Source of the DNA: Hydnum rufescens UP504
Lineage: Eukaryota > Basidiomycota > Agaricomycetes > Cantharellales > Hydnaceae
Assembly: GCA_014904985.1 (NCBI GenBank)
Contig: MU128921.1
Coordinates: 16,692 to 69,980 of the forward strand
Length of the DNA: 53,289 nt
Direction of reading: 5' to 3'
Shown one piece after another: positions 32,601 to 43,798 of this stretch (positions are counted from its first letter, which is position 1; each line of letters opens with the position of its first letter). Made by a program: the position numbers and the translations under genes. A model generated the notes under the pieces. It worked only from the letters and a program-made list of their open reading frames with translations. It was not told the origin of the DNA and made no database searches.

Positions 32601-35040
32601 ATGGACACCTCCATTGATGATAATGAGAGATCGCAGCCGAAGGCGTCTCTCAGATCCCACGGAAGTGGATTGTCCGTGCCAACCACACCCTTGCGTCACT
32701 CGTCCGCCGGCTCGTCTCAGCAGTCCTCTCACCATTCCACCTCTGTATCTCAGAAAGAGCTCCAAGACACTCTCCAATCTGAGCTCTCGGGGGCCACCTT
32801 CGAATCTGATGCACTTTCTCTTGGCGATGCATTATCAGACGAGACCATCCATGAAATTAAGACGCGTCTCCCGACGTGGCCATCGGAAGGAAGGGAACAA
32901 GCATACTATGAACCCGTGGTGAAAACAATCAGTGTGGTGCGTGATGTGTTGAGAAAACGCAGAAAGCCTGACGAACCCAGGGGAATATATGATGATCATG
33001 GCCTATTCCTCTATGCGGATTGTGCGATGATGGACAGTGTGGACGGCGCCCATGCTGTCAAGTCCGATCTCATTCTTGCGCGACGAAAAGAACTAGGAGA
33101 AAATGAAAGAGTGAGATGGCGGGATGTGGACATGGTAGTAGAGGTCAAGAGGGATTGGCCAGATCTGGTCACACAGGCTGCAACATACGCTCGTGCGCTG
33201 TTGTATTCAAACTCGACGCGATGGTTTAGTCTTGTGATTGGAGTCAATCATAAGATGCGACAGGCTCGTTTCATGTTCTTCCACCAAGGTGGCCTCACAT
33301 CGACGCGAGAACTTACAATGGATGGCGACGCCCCTGAATTCCCAAAATTCGCCCAGATGCTGGAAACTGTATTCAGCTGCAAGAATCCTATGGATGCGGG
33401 TTTTTTTCCAGCACCCTCACGGGATGGCCCGTTCGAAGACGTTTCCCTACTCTCAAGTCGGACTTGCATACGAGGGCGTGCTAATCAAGTTGCAGTTCTG
33501 TCGCAAAAGGACAATACTGGTCCACGGCATGCGGAGGCACTCTCTTATCCGCCGGCGCGAAGATCAGCTCACCTTGCGGAAAAGTCTACACGCCAAGTAC
33601 AAGCCCAACCCACTCCGCCACCAAAGCTTCCCCGGGGCAATCAAAGCCACGCACGTGGACCTGCGACAAAAGATATCACTATGCCCCGCGACGAAGCCAG
33701 AATAGTTACTTAGAAGATTCCTCTGGAAAATGATGCTCGCCCTAGCATCAAGGAAGCCTTGGCGGACGCTTCTGCAGTCTATGGGTACGGAAACCTGAAG
33801 TACACAAATGATGTGCTGGATGGTGATATTCCCTCTCGGCTCCTCTACAAAGATTCCTGGCCTTTCCAGAGGGATGCTGAGATCGAGGCCAACACGTATT
33901 CCCCTGTCTACAACGAGTTTGGCGTCCCAAGGCTTTGGTGAGATAAACTAACTCTGAGTATCTTTCCGAGCTCAATATATGCTAGGGCTTTCCAATCACT
34001 CGGTGACAACTCGCGCTTTGTGAATGGGGCGAGTCCCTGGGACCCTTTCAAAACAGAAGTTACAACACGAAAACCTGAACTACGAGTCCATAGGCATCTG
34101 TACTATTCGACTGTCGGAAAACCGCTTTATAATTGCAAGACACCATACGAGTTGATCGAGTGCATTCTCCATGCAATGATTGGTATGTGGATGAATCCAT
34201 ACCTCTGCTGTTCGCGAGCTTACAAGTATGGTGTCCAGGTCATTTTAATGTGTTCAGGAAATCCAACGCTTTACATCGGGACGTGAGTGAAGGGAATATT
34301 TTACTAGTGGATGAAGCTGTCACAGGTGTCGATGTGTTCGACGAATTGTAGGCGTTTTTTCCTTATCCCCCCCTTCTGCAACATTCCTTACAGAACTTGT
34401 CAGATTTGGATCAAATTTTGAGTACCTTCCTATGAGATGCCAGGGGAACCTTATTGACGGGGATCTGGCGAAGCATATGGGTGACAGGAAAGCGCCAGAG
34501 GCTGGCGAGTCGATTTCTGTGAGTCAGGTGCCTGTAGTTCAGCTTCCCACTTCACACACCTGCATTACTTTTAGGGTACCATCCCATTCATGTCGATCAA
34601 TCTCTTAACTCGGTGGACAGCCAAAAATCCGATTTACCATAATCCCAATGATGATCTTGAATCGGGGATTTGGGTGGCCATGCTCTGTGGACTAGAGCAA
34701 TCTATCAAATATGGTGCCAGTAACCAGGAGAAATTTTGGCTCACCGCTCTCCCATGATCCTAGGGTTGTATCAGGTGCCAAAGTCAATATTCGTGAGTTG
34801 GACGTTCAGTGGACCCTGTCCCCGCCACCCAAAATCCACGCCTTTTATGGATTGATAGTCAAATGGCTTGGGCTGCTGTGGAGAAGGGAGATTGCAGACG
34901 ATCTCCGCGCACCCTGGCAATTGGACGCGCCTCCAGATCTCAAATTAAACACCAACCGGACTGGGCTACAATCCTTTTCCCTTCTGCCAGGGTGTGGGAT
35001 CAGAAGTGCATTAGGATGCACAACTGACATTAGGGTGTAA
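32601..35040 (+). CDS. FunK1-type protein kinase, most complete copy
   Basis: The first exon starts MDTSIDDNERSQPKASLRSH, with a Ser-rich head and then the pre-kinase domain (LPTWPSEGREQAYYEPVVK, RWRDVDMVVEVKRDWPDLV, RWFSLVIGVNHK, FMFFHQGGL). After a break near 33.7 kb come GYGNLKYTNDVL, LYKDSWPFQRDAE, KPELRVHRHLYYSTVGKPL, ELIECILHAMIGHFNVF, catalytic HRDVSEGNILL, LIDGDLAKHM (DFD equivalent), TIPFMSINLLTRW, NPNDDLESGIWVA and HAFYGLIVKWL. Introns at 33938-33985, 34193-34238, 34348-34436 and 34519-34574 join these in frame. A frame change is needed near 34745, and the join near 33600-33720 is unresolved. It is probably a real gene, with small errors or early decay. Confidence 0.7.
33938..33985 (+). 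other. FunK1 intron
   Basis: 48 nt, GTGAGA donor, CTAAC branch, GCTAG acceptor. It joins PRLW to AFQSLG. Confidence 0.65.
34193..34238 (+). other. FunK1 intron
   Basis: 46 nt, GTATGT donor and GTCCAG acceptor. It joins HAMIG to HFNVF just before the catalytic loop. Confidence 0.65.
34348..34436 (+). other. FunK1 intron
   Basis: About 89 nt with a GTAGGC donor. The acceptor was chosen to bring LIDGDLAK into frame after VDVFDE. An upstream acceptor (TTACAG) does not keep frame. Confidence 0.45.
34519..34574 (+). other. FunK1 intron
   Basis: 56 nt, GTGAGT donor and CTTTTAG acceptor. It joins GESIS to GTIPFMS. Confidence 0.65.
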
Positions 35041-35587
35041 ACCAAGCAACAAGGGACTACTAAGAAATAAAAGGGGTAGTCCAAGTACTAATAGCTGGCT
35101 GAGCCAGGCACTGACCCACCCTCCGCAGTTGCGGCCTGCTTGTATCTAGTCAAATCTGTTGTGCCTGGTCCCGCGTGAGTGATGGTCTTGGATTGCGAAT
35201 TCCGTAACTCTAGACCATGTCATGCCAGCCGAGAGCGTCAATTCGAGGGTACCGAAGAATCCCGCCTCAGCTTCCCTATCCACACAAATGAACATGAAAA
35301 GATCAATATTCTGAAATAGTCCAAAACAGGTGATGAATAACTTGTTTTCTTTGATTATTTGCTTCGTCTTTGAATTGTATTCTTAATAAAATTCATTGAT
35401 GGCCCTCTCAGCCTTTCTAGTTGTATTGTATTTGTGCTGTGCTGAAATTTCAGTGACAGCACATTACCTCGTCTTGTCTTTCCCCACACTGTCTAGGTTC
35501 ACCTATTAAAATGCTGGAAGGCATGAGACCATGTGTACCTTGTGACCTCTGGTCATCACTGTCTATGTGAGTTTGATGAATTGGGAT
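35041..35587. other. No gene; probable FunK1 3' flank
   Basis: No frame has a motif. CpG content falls sharply from here to the right. Confidence 0.3.
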
Positions 35588-36366
35588 TTAGAATGAAGAT
35601 TGTGATTCCACACCATGACCAAACCCTTCTGCACCTGGTGCTTCTGCAAGAACAGGAAGAACAAGATGAAAGGTGCTCACCCTATTGCGATCAATAAAAA
35701 CCAGAGCAGGGGGAGGACCTTGAGGAATTTCCTCTGATGTATATGATCCCTTCGTGATGGGCTCTACATACAACATCCCATTGCCCTGAAGATTGATTTC
35801 ACTATGGCTGGAATGTAACATTGGAGCACCTGGGGTACTGCTCCCAAAAAGGCTGCTTGTGTCAGGCTCAGGGGGTGGATGATACCTTTCAACAGGTGGA
35901 ATAACATGAGGTAGTACTATTGGGTCGTCGGATGGATGGGGCTGTGGGGATGGGAGTGGGGAACAGAGAACTGGATAGCTGGTAGGGTGGTGCCCTCTCT
36001 GGAGGACAAAGGGAATGGACATATGTCAGGAAATCATCATGGGCCTTGGGAGCGTCGCGGGTAGTAGCACTGGTGTTAGCATCAGGGTAGGTATGGGAGG
36101 CATGGGGAGGGATCTGGGAGCCTGCACAGTGCACATGCTTCTCTAGCACTGGTGGCGGCCTGCATATACCATATCAATGCTCTGAATAGGTGCCCTGGGT
36201 GGGGAAAGGCTGAAGCTATAAAAGATGCCAAATGTACTGAATTCAACAGGCTTTGTATCATACTGGTTAAATTTTGAAGACTGGGAATTAGCTTGCAGTG
36301 GAATAATGAAGTGCATGCTGAGTCAGGAAACAAGCATCTATGCTTATATAGCAAGCCTCTTGTCAC
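35588..36366 (-). pseudogene. Unrecognised Pro-rich protein fragment
   Basis: Two overlapping minus-strand frames appear to be one broken coding region. One reads SSSLFPTPIPTAPSIRRP and the other PLPSPQPHPSDDPIVLPHV and ALVFIDRNRVSTFHLVLPVL. The Pro/Ser-rich content and a hydrophobic end are visible. I do not recognise a family. Confidence 0.3.
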
Positions 36367-37150
36367 AGATGAGGTAGTTGAAGTAAAAACTTTTGTGGTG
36401 TGAGCCTTTAGTGCCTGTCTACTGCAAAGACAACTCAGAGCACCTGGTGAGCTGAGGAATCAGGACCCTCCCAAGGAGTAAAGACTGCAGAGGCATTTGG
36501 CTCTGTTTCACTGGATCAGATTTCAGGCTGTCATGTGCCCAGCACCATGTGGCTGTGCTCATATCGATTGTTCACTTCACACCCAAGATTTGCTTCCGGA
36601 AACTCAAAGAAACATACACTTCACAGATATTCTAGCCAACCCAGGTGCATCAAGGGAAACTTCACTTTTTGAGTCTCATCAGGAGGGTGTCATTGGTATC
36701 CAGTTTATCCAAGAAAATGCCAAAGGGTGCACAAGTGTGTGTCATGTGACCATATGGCAAGTTCCCTGCATACCCTGATCTAACATGCCTTGACCATGTG
36801 CCTTTGACAAGCCTCAAATATACAGCTCCCAACCCAGTGGGTGAAGTTCAGGCTATTGCCTGACATGATGTCCTGACATAAGGCCTTTCAAGTGTGTAAC
36901 TAAGGGTGATATTTGCAATGCTGGACATGAATATGAATGTGATCAATGACATATTATTTCCATCACAATACAGCCTCCTTTGCATTCAACAGACAGTGAA
37001 AGAGTTGCTTTTGCAGCATTTGACATGGAAGCATGATTATTTGGATGCCATCCAACAAGCAGCTGAGGTGCCACCCTGACCCAGGACCAACCCCACCACC
37101 CCTCCCCAAGCTAGCAGCATTGAACAAAAACTGCTCTGCCTGGACCCAGC
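36367..37150. other. No gene recognised
   Basis: CpG-poor, with no long frame carrying motifs. Confidence 0.3.
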
Positions 37151-37528
37151 ATGAATTACAGCACCAGAGGATCTCATGGAGCCTCCAGCACATCTGCTGG
37201 AGACTGGCAGGGTGACCATGACATGCAGGTAGCTGTGGGAAATGATGCATGGGTCAGTGTCTTTGGGGGCCATAGTGACCCAGAACTTTCAGATGGGGCA
37301 TCAGCTACTGCCATGGGGTGGAAAGCTGAGCATGAGAGGCATGTTGCTGTGAATAATACAAACTGGATCCATGTATATGGCTCATCCAGTGACATGGAGT
37401 TATCAGATGCCAAAGAAACATTGACAGAGGGTGCTTCCAGTCACCAAAAGGGTGCCAGGGACATATATTGCAGTAAGTTCCACATTCATCCCCAGGCAAT
37501 AATGAATAATGGCTTGGGTCAAAACTGA
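37151..37528 (+). CDS. Small unrecognised protein with a twofold internal repeat
   Basis: A frame of about 125 residues. Residues 17-56 and 57-93 are alike: DWQGDHDMQVAVGNDAWVSV then HSDPELSD, and GWKAEHERHVAVNNTNWIHV then SSDMELSD. The twofold repeat argues for selection on protein at some point. No family is recognised, and the surroundings are repeat-rich and CpG-poor. It could be a fragment of a larger gene. Confidence 0.35.
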   Translation: MNYSTRGSHGASSTSAGDWQGDHDMQVAVGNDAWVSVFGGHSDPELSDGASATAMGWKAEHERHVAVNNTNWIHVYGSSSDMELSDAKETLTEGASSHQKGARDIYCSKFHIHPQAIMNNGLGQN

Positions 37529-37868
37529 GCAAAAAAATCACCTTTTGGCCATTGGGTGGTGACCAGCATTGGGCAGTGAAATACTGTATATGGATGCCTA
37601 CCTGTCACCAATGGCAAAACATTGCTAGGTGCACTAAGGCAGCATGTTCCAAGTTACCTTCACATGTGAGCATACTACAAGAAGCCAATGGCCCCTGACC
37701 CACAATATTTGTGCAGCACCCTTATGCATCACCTTTGCCAGCTTTAACCCAGTTTTGATGGTAAACTAACTGTGTGTACATGCAAGCTCTCTGAGGCCAA
37801 TGACCACCAGCAGGAATGCACAGCCCAGTCAATCAGCCCCACCACTTAGGGTAAACTAATCTCAAAAG
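37529..37868. other. No gene recognised
   Basis: Short frames only. Confidence 0.3.
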
Positions 37869-37944
37869 CAACTGCAGTGATTCGAACCCTCAAGCTCTAC
37901 AAAGAGCCTGATATAAAGGAATAAACCACTAGACCATTACAGTC
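37869..37944 (-). ncRNA. tRNA-like sequence (degenerate tRNA or SINE head)
   Basis: On the minus strand a 76-nt segment starts GACTGTA and ends TGCAGTT, which pair as a 7-bp acceptor-like stem with two wobbles. It contains a perfect A-box-like TGGTCTAGTGG and a B-box-like GGTTCGAATCA. A 7-bp stem (CAGGCTC/GAGCTTG) closes a 6-base loop with TGT where an anticodon would be. The D-arm region is about 10 bases too long and the T-stem does not pair, so it is not a normal tRNA. Pol III SINE head or tRNA pseudogene fits best. Confidence 0.45.
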
Positions 37945-39189
37945 TTCGCTCCTTACAGACCCCTTTGTATTTCTTTATGCCCCACTGGCACTATGAGTGG
38001 GGACATAAATGAACAAGTACATACACCCAGGTATCCAGTATGAATATCACCCTAACAAGTGTGAATGAACACTTCAACAATGGATTAGGGTATTGCACAG
38101 GGTTTCAAAACCTGTGGGTTTAACCCCCCAGGGTACATCCCTGCAGGGGGGGGAGTGCCAATGTGGACCCATGGCTAAAACCTGCCAAGAACCCACCATC
38201 CCCAGGGATGCACAGGCAGGTTTGAGTATCCCTATGAATATACATAGAGGATTTGAATTATATAAAGTTTTCACCATTAGCAGTACTGATAGATACATCA
38301 AAACTGGTAAGTTTCATACATCAAACACAGTAGTTATAATACTGGGGAGCACACCAATCATACTATGTAGTATCTATTGATCTATTGTTGAATATCATTA
38401 TTACAACTTATTTATTATGTACACTCCTGGCTGCCAAATCACCATGCCAGTGCAGGGGATGTCCTTTGACAATCATATGATTGGTGATGTATCAGTGGTG
38501 CCATTTGCCACATTTTGTGATGGAGTCATGTGACCCAGACTTGAGCATAATAGGGAAGAGCACAGCCACTTTCCCAAGCCTCATGCATATGGCAACTTCA
38601 TTCCCTGAGCTCAGTGCAAGGCACCATGTTTTATCACCAGCACATTCACTAGATTTTGTTGTGGAGTTACACAATTTGCTCTCAGGTATGTGCACAATGA
38701 GGCTGAGGGCTTTCCACCCTGCCTGGATGTAAAACCAAGAGCTGAGATTCCTCAGGTGCTGGAAACATGAGCAAATAGTTCAGACACTGTCAAGTTATTT
38801 TTCAAGCTTTGAGTGGGTTTGGAGAAGATTCCAGTCAGCCATAACTGCATCTCTTGCTAGGCCATTTAGCCCTCCTTTTATTTAGTTGAGGAGCATGTTT
38901 TTAGGTGGCATGAGACAAGGGGCCCATGGGGCCCCTGGTTCTGAACTTAAAAAATGACCAGGGAGAAGTCATATAGGAGGAAGTATGAGGATAGGTCCCA
39001 GCAAGCCCAGGAAGGCAGCTGAATGGGTCAGCAGGCTATACAGACTTACTGGGGATAATTATAATCATTATTTTTCCTCATTATTGGTTTCTCAGTTTAT
39101 GGGGGGGCACCCATGGGGTATTAGGTATTATTATTATTATTTACTAGTATATACATCAAGAGGAGGGGGCTTTGTGCAGGGGGTGCTTG
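37945..39189. other. No gene; one more tRNA-like stretch
   Basis: Near 38080-38145 the plus strand has a CACAGG/CCTGTG stem and GGGTTTAACCCC, weakly B-box-like. Otherwise I see only short frames in CpG-depleted sequence. Confidence 0.3.
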
Positions 39190-40260
39190 CACAGGTCCTC
39201 ACTTGGCTACTCATGTTTGTTTTCATGGGGGTATTTGGGTGCAGGCACTTGAGCAGTGTGTGGTACCTGTCTTGCTCCTCAGGTACCCATGCAGGTGTTT
39301 CATTTGGGCATTTGGTTGGTATTTCATTCAGGATGCATTTGTCATGGGATTCAAGTGGGATTGAGGTGCATTGGGCATTGCAATCTGGAATTAGTTATAT
39401 AAGTTTAGTTTAAAGCTTAAAAGCAGCACAAAAGGGGGGGGGGAACTTGCTGCTCCTTTTGTGCCATATACATTATGATAATAAACCACTTACCTCATGG
39501 TACCTATTTTGTTCTTTGGGTGCTCATGGGGGTGTTTTGTTGGTGTTTCATTTGGGAGTTTGTGGGGTATTTTGTTCAGACTGTATTTGTGGCAGGGTTT
39601 GGGCAGTATTGAGGAATTTTGGGCATTGCCATGCAGAATTAATGATAAAATGTTATTTTAAAACTTAAAAGCAGCACAAAAGGAGCAGCTCTCAGAGCCC
39701 TTTTGTGCCATGGTGTGGATTATAATAAAAAATAACTTACCTCATGGTACCACACCTGCCAAAGCAGGTACATGGTGCCATGTTTCTCTTGGTTTCAGGG
39801 TGTCCAGCAAGTGGGGTTTGGGGGCCATTTATTCAGGGATTTGGGCAGTATGGTTGCATGTAGTCATCATCTAGAATATATAATATATATTAGTTAAGTT
39901 GACAAGAGAACAAAAAGAGCAGCACTATGGTACTACTCTTGGTGTTATTATGCAGCAAAGGGCTTGCCATATAGTACCACACACCCACTGCAGCAGGTGT
40001 GCAGTACTGCACATCATTACATACTGCAATATGCCACAGCATGTTGGTGCCAACATCCTCACTGTTTGTTGTGCAGGCCTTTATCACTGGTTTCCATGTG
40101 CTATTCATTTGGGTAGCCAGTAAGAATCTAGAAAAGCTAGAATGCAGTTAGTTGTGAAGTTACTTAAGGTATGTATTCCTTTATTTAGCTACAATCACAC
40201 CAGAAGAGTAGCCACCAGCTGCTCTTGGGTGCCCCACTGGGCAAGCCTATCAATGTATAT
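39190..40260 (+). repeat. Degenerate tandem repeat of about 250 bp with hairpins
   Basis: Each unit has TTACCTCATGGTACC-type, GTGTTTCATTTGGG-type and TGGGCATTGC words followed by AAAGCAGCACAAAAGG and CCTTTTGTGC, which can fold into a hairpin (39415-39465 and 39665-39710). Two clear units (39230-39480 and 39485-39730) and more degenerate copies to about 40260. No coding. Confidence 0.6.
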
Positions 40261-40484
40261 AGGAATGATAATATAATAATAAATACTCCTGTGACCAGGG
40301 GCCCCCTCATGTAAACATCTAGCCAGGTATAACAAATGCAATGCTCATTATACCTAATATGATCCAGAAAAGTGACTTACCAGGCTGGGCACAAGGGCCT
40401 AATGAGGCAATGCACAGCCACTTCCCAAGCCTCAGCACTTTCCATGAGAATATCATCAGTTACCATGTATCATAGACTTGTGAA

Positions 40485-41045
40485 CAGTCTTCCTCAGCTT
40501 GCTGAGGGACTGGTACAATGGAGTTTCCTGCCAGGTGTAGATCAGGCATATCCAGGTGACCAATCATGTGATGTCTCCCATGGCAATTAGTCTTAGACTC
40601 AGTTGGTTTCTGAATATGACATAATCATAAATTAAATCAATAAATCAACATTTGCCTATGATTCCCCCCCAGGTTGTCAAAAGCCCCCCACACTGTGGCT
40701 CATTCAAAGGCAAAACAGTTATAATTATGGTGTCAGGATCACTGAGGATGAGGATAATGGTCTTTCCTGAGCCTGTCACAGCCTCATGGATGACATTCAT
40801 ACCTTTGTACTGAGCCACAACAACTGTCTTGAGTTCTGCAATGAGAAGTATTTTCTTGTGACCAGATTTCCCCTACATACAAGGTCTGGGTATTGCTTTC
40901 TTTGGGTATTGATAGCAGCCATTCAAAAACCAACTCAGTCTGGGACTAATTGCCACAGGGGAGATCATATGATTGGTGCCTGGATATGTCTGATCTACAC
41001 CTGGTGGCAAACCCAATTGTACCAGTCCCTCAGGTCCCTCAGCAA
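40485..41045. repeat. Imperfect inverted repeat, arms of about 130 bp
   Basis: The left arm (about 40485-40615) and right arm (about 40918-41045) are reverse complements, e.g. CCAGGTGTAGATCAG versus CTGATCTACACCTGG and TGGTTTCTGAAT versus ATTCAAAAACCA, around a loop of about 300 bases. The words flanking the arms (CACAGCCACTTTCCCAAGCC) also occur near 38560. Confidence 0.55.
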
Positions 41046-41123
41046 GATGAAGAAGACTGGCACATAATGACTCATTCCCAAGTGGATAATTGGGCAGTGC
41101 ACAGCCACTTTCCCAAGCCTCAG

Positions 41124-41400
41124 TCACTGATGGAGAGAAGTAGAGGAAGGAATTTCCTCATGGCTATGTTCAGAAATTTCATCAAGTTGGCTAGTTGTGT
41201 TCTCTCCGTCACTGACAGAGAGACATAGAGCAAGGAATTTCTTCATGGCTATGTTCAGAAATTTCATCAAGTTGGCTAGTTGTGTTCTCTCCATCACTGA
41301 CGGAGAGACATAGAGGAAGGAATTTCTTCATGGCTATGTTCAGAAATTTCATCAAGTTCACTGGTTGTGTTCTCTCTGTCACAGATGGAGAGCAGCATAC
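41124..41400 (+). repeat. Tandem repeat, about 84-bp unit, 3 copies plus partial
   Basis: Units start near 41124, 41208 and 41292, each with GGAATTTCTTCATGGCTATG and CAGAAATTTCATCAAGTT. A fourth start is seen near 41379. No coding is evident. Confidence 0.85.
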
Positions 41401-41687
41401 ACCCATGACAATTTTTTGTTTTCAACCCTGCAATCATTTGCACCACAGTGTTTCAGCTGTCTCATGTCTGATCTCAGTGATGGAGAGACCAACCCCTGGA
41501 GAATTCCTGTGGTGTTTCTCAGCACCCCTTGGGAATCACCCATGCTGAAACCCCCAGCTTTTTCCCCCAGAATCCACTTCTAACCCTCACATCATTCAAC
41601 ACAATTATCTCTTTAGTCCCATCAACTCCAATTCCACTCAACATCTCACCAAATTATCTCTCCATCAATTATCACCATCTCCATATA

Positions 41688-42040
41688 CACCTTGCATCAT
41701 GTCATCAAGCAAGCATTCACCTTTCCCATTAAGCATTAAGTCATCATAACTCCAGTGTGCCCTAGGGCTTGCTCACTTGTTATATATACACCTTGCATCA
41801 TGTGATCAAACAGCAATTCTCCTTTGGCATTAGGTAGTCACTCTGTTGTGTCCAAGCACTTCCTCACTTAGTATATATACACCTGGGATCAGGTGATCAA
41901 GCAACAATTCACCTTTGCCATTAGGTAATCACCCTTACTCTGCAAGGCCTTGCTCACTTAGTATATATATCCCTTGGGTCAGGTGATCAAACACAGATTC
42001 ACCTTTGCACATTACATCATCAAATTTTCAAATGTAGCCC
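41688..42040 (+). repeat. Tandem repeat, about 90-bp unit, about 4 copies
   Basis: Starts near 41690, 41787, 41877 and 41967. Each unit has TATATATACACC-like, ATCAxGTGATCAA-type and TTCACCTTTGCCATTA words. No coding is evident. Confidence 0.75.
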
Positions 42041-42149
42041 ATCATCCCCTCAGTACCTTGGTCTTCACAGCTTCCCTATAGCTGCCTTAGTTGTGGAGAA
42101 AAATGCAAAATACTTGCTCAGATGCGAGTCTTTTTTCAGTAATCCTTGA

Positions 42150-42520
42150 ATAACTCCACAACCAGGGCACCTACACACTTCATCTTGGGCTCAAAATGAC
42201 CTCCTAGATGGCCTCTACAATTCTGTACCACTCCCAGAGCTGTCGCAGGTCTCCAAGGTAGTGAACGCAGGTCTACTGTGCCATAGTCCAGTCTAGCATG
42301 GATCTTGCAACTGCTATAGCTCCTCAACCAGACCAGCTAGAGACTTCATCTAGGGCTCAAAATGACCATCTGGATGGCCTCTACAATTCTGTACCACTCC
42401 CAGGACTGTCGCAGGTCTGCAAGGCATAGAACGCAGCTATGGCGCAGTTTGGTGCAGGTCTTGCAAGGCCCATAGCTCCTGAACCACTGCACCTAGAGCT
42501 TAGTGAGTACCACCATCTGA
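42150..42520 (+). repeat. Tandem repeat, about 167-bp unit, just over 2 copies
   Basis: GGGCTCAAAATGACC, GGCCTCTACAATTCTGTACC and CTGTCGCAGGTCT recur about 167 bases apart (from 42178 and 42345), with a partial third start near 42500. Confidence 0.75.
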
Positions 42521-42659
42521 AAGAGGGGATCCAGGGCTACCTAGTCACAACTCAAAACTCCATTGGCGCAGTCCCATCCACTGGTTGGGATGAGCCATAA
42601 TACATTTCAATACTATTGTGGATAGGAGGGTATACATCCTATCTATCCATTCCCACCAT

Positions 42660-43790
42660 CTCCAGGACCGTCCATGACCATCCTGAGAAAATGGGCAGAT
42701 GGGCGGCCCATCTGCCATAGCAAATTGATTGGGCTTCAAGAGGATCCAATCTGACCACTCCCTCTTTGTGTGGGCTCAGAACAAGATCAAAATCATCATT
42801 CCAGTTTATGTGGATGATCTCACCATTGCTTGCAATGACCAGGCCACATGACTCCATGTCAAGGCTGAGCTCCAGAAATGTTTCAAGATGAGGGACCTGG
42901 GCAATCTCTCTTATCTCATTGGTGTTCAAATCACTCAAGACTGCCCTAATTGCAAAATGTTCCTTTCCCAACACAAACACATCCATGACATCCTGGAATG
43001 TTTCCACCAGTCCAATGCTCACCCTGTCTCCACTCCTCTTGATCCCAACATCCACCTCTCCAAAGATATGTCTCCCAAGACTCCTGAGGAGGTTGAATAC
43101 ATGAAATGAGTCCCCTACCTCAGTGCTGTGGGAAGCCTCATGTACCTTGCAGTTGGGACCCATCCAGACATTGCCTATGCAGTGGGAGTACTGAGCAGGT
43201 TCAACTCATGTGCAGGACCCCAACACTGGAGAGCTGTCCAAAGAGTTTTCCAATACCTTTGTGGCACCTCAGATCTTGCCTTGGAATATGGTCCCTCTTC
43301 CTTTGGGTCTCAGCTCATTTGGTACTCAGATGCAGACCATGGTGGGGATGTGGACAGTGGGCACTCTACAAATGGCTATGCCTTTTTCATTGGGTCCAGC
43401 TGTGTTAATTGGAGCAGCAAGCAACAAACAGTGGTTGCCCAGTCAACTACAGAGGCTGAATACATTGCCTCAAACCATGCAGGAGCTGAGGCCATCTGGC
43501 TGAGGCAATTCCTCCAAGAGCTCAGTTACCCCCCAACTGGGCCAACAACCATCTATGCTGACAACCAATCTGCAATTGCTGTTGCTAGAAATCCAGAGCA
43601 CCATGGATGAATGAAACACCTTCTCCTGTCCTATCACTGGATTTGTGACCAAGTGGAGCTGGGGACTATTCAACTTGAATATGTTCCTACTACAGAGATG
43701 ACAGCAGACATCTTCACAAAGGGCCTAGTTCGAGTGAAGCATGAAGAATGCTGCAAGAGATTGGGGTTGGTTAGGCTAGGAGGCAAATAA
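42660..43790 (+). pseudogene. Ty1/copia pol remnant: reverse transcriptase end and RNase H
   Basis: Reads SDHSLFVW, PVYVDDLTIACND (YVDD catalytic box, about 42808-42840), KMRDLGNLSYLIGVQI, SVLTPLD-like linker, LSAVGSLMYLAVGTHPDIAY, WYSDADHGGD (RNase H start), GYAFFIGS, KQQTVVAQSTTEAEYIA, YADNQSA, and ends GLVRLGGK before a purine tract. TGA codons interrupt near 42849, 43107 and 43608. The 5' part of the element (gag to integrase) is missing. The 3' LTR follows directly at 43799. Confidence 0.9.
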
Positions 43791-43798
43791 AGTGGGAG

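Noticed and set aside
37869..37944. Functional tRNA gene
   Set aside because: The D-arm is about 10 bases too long and the T-stem does not pair, so I keep it only as tRNA-like.
42639..43163. 174-residue minus-strand frame across the copia pol
   Set aside because: It is the antisense of the RT region with the YVDD box on the other strand.
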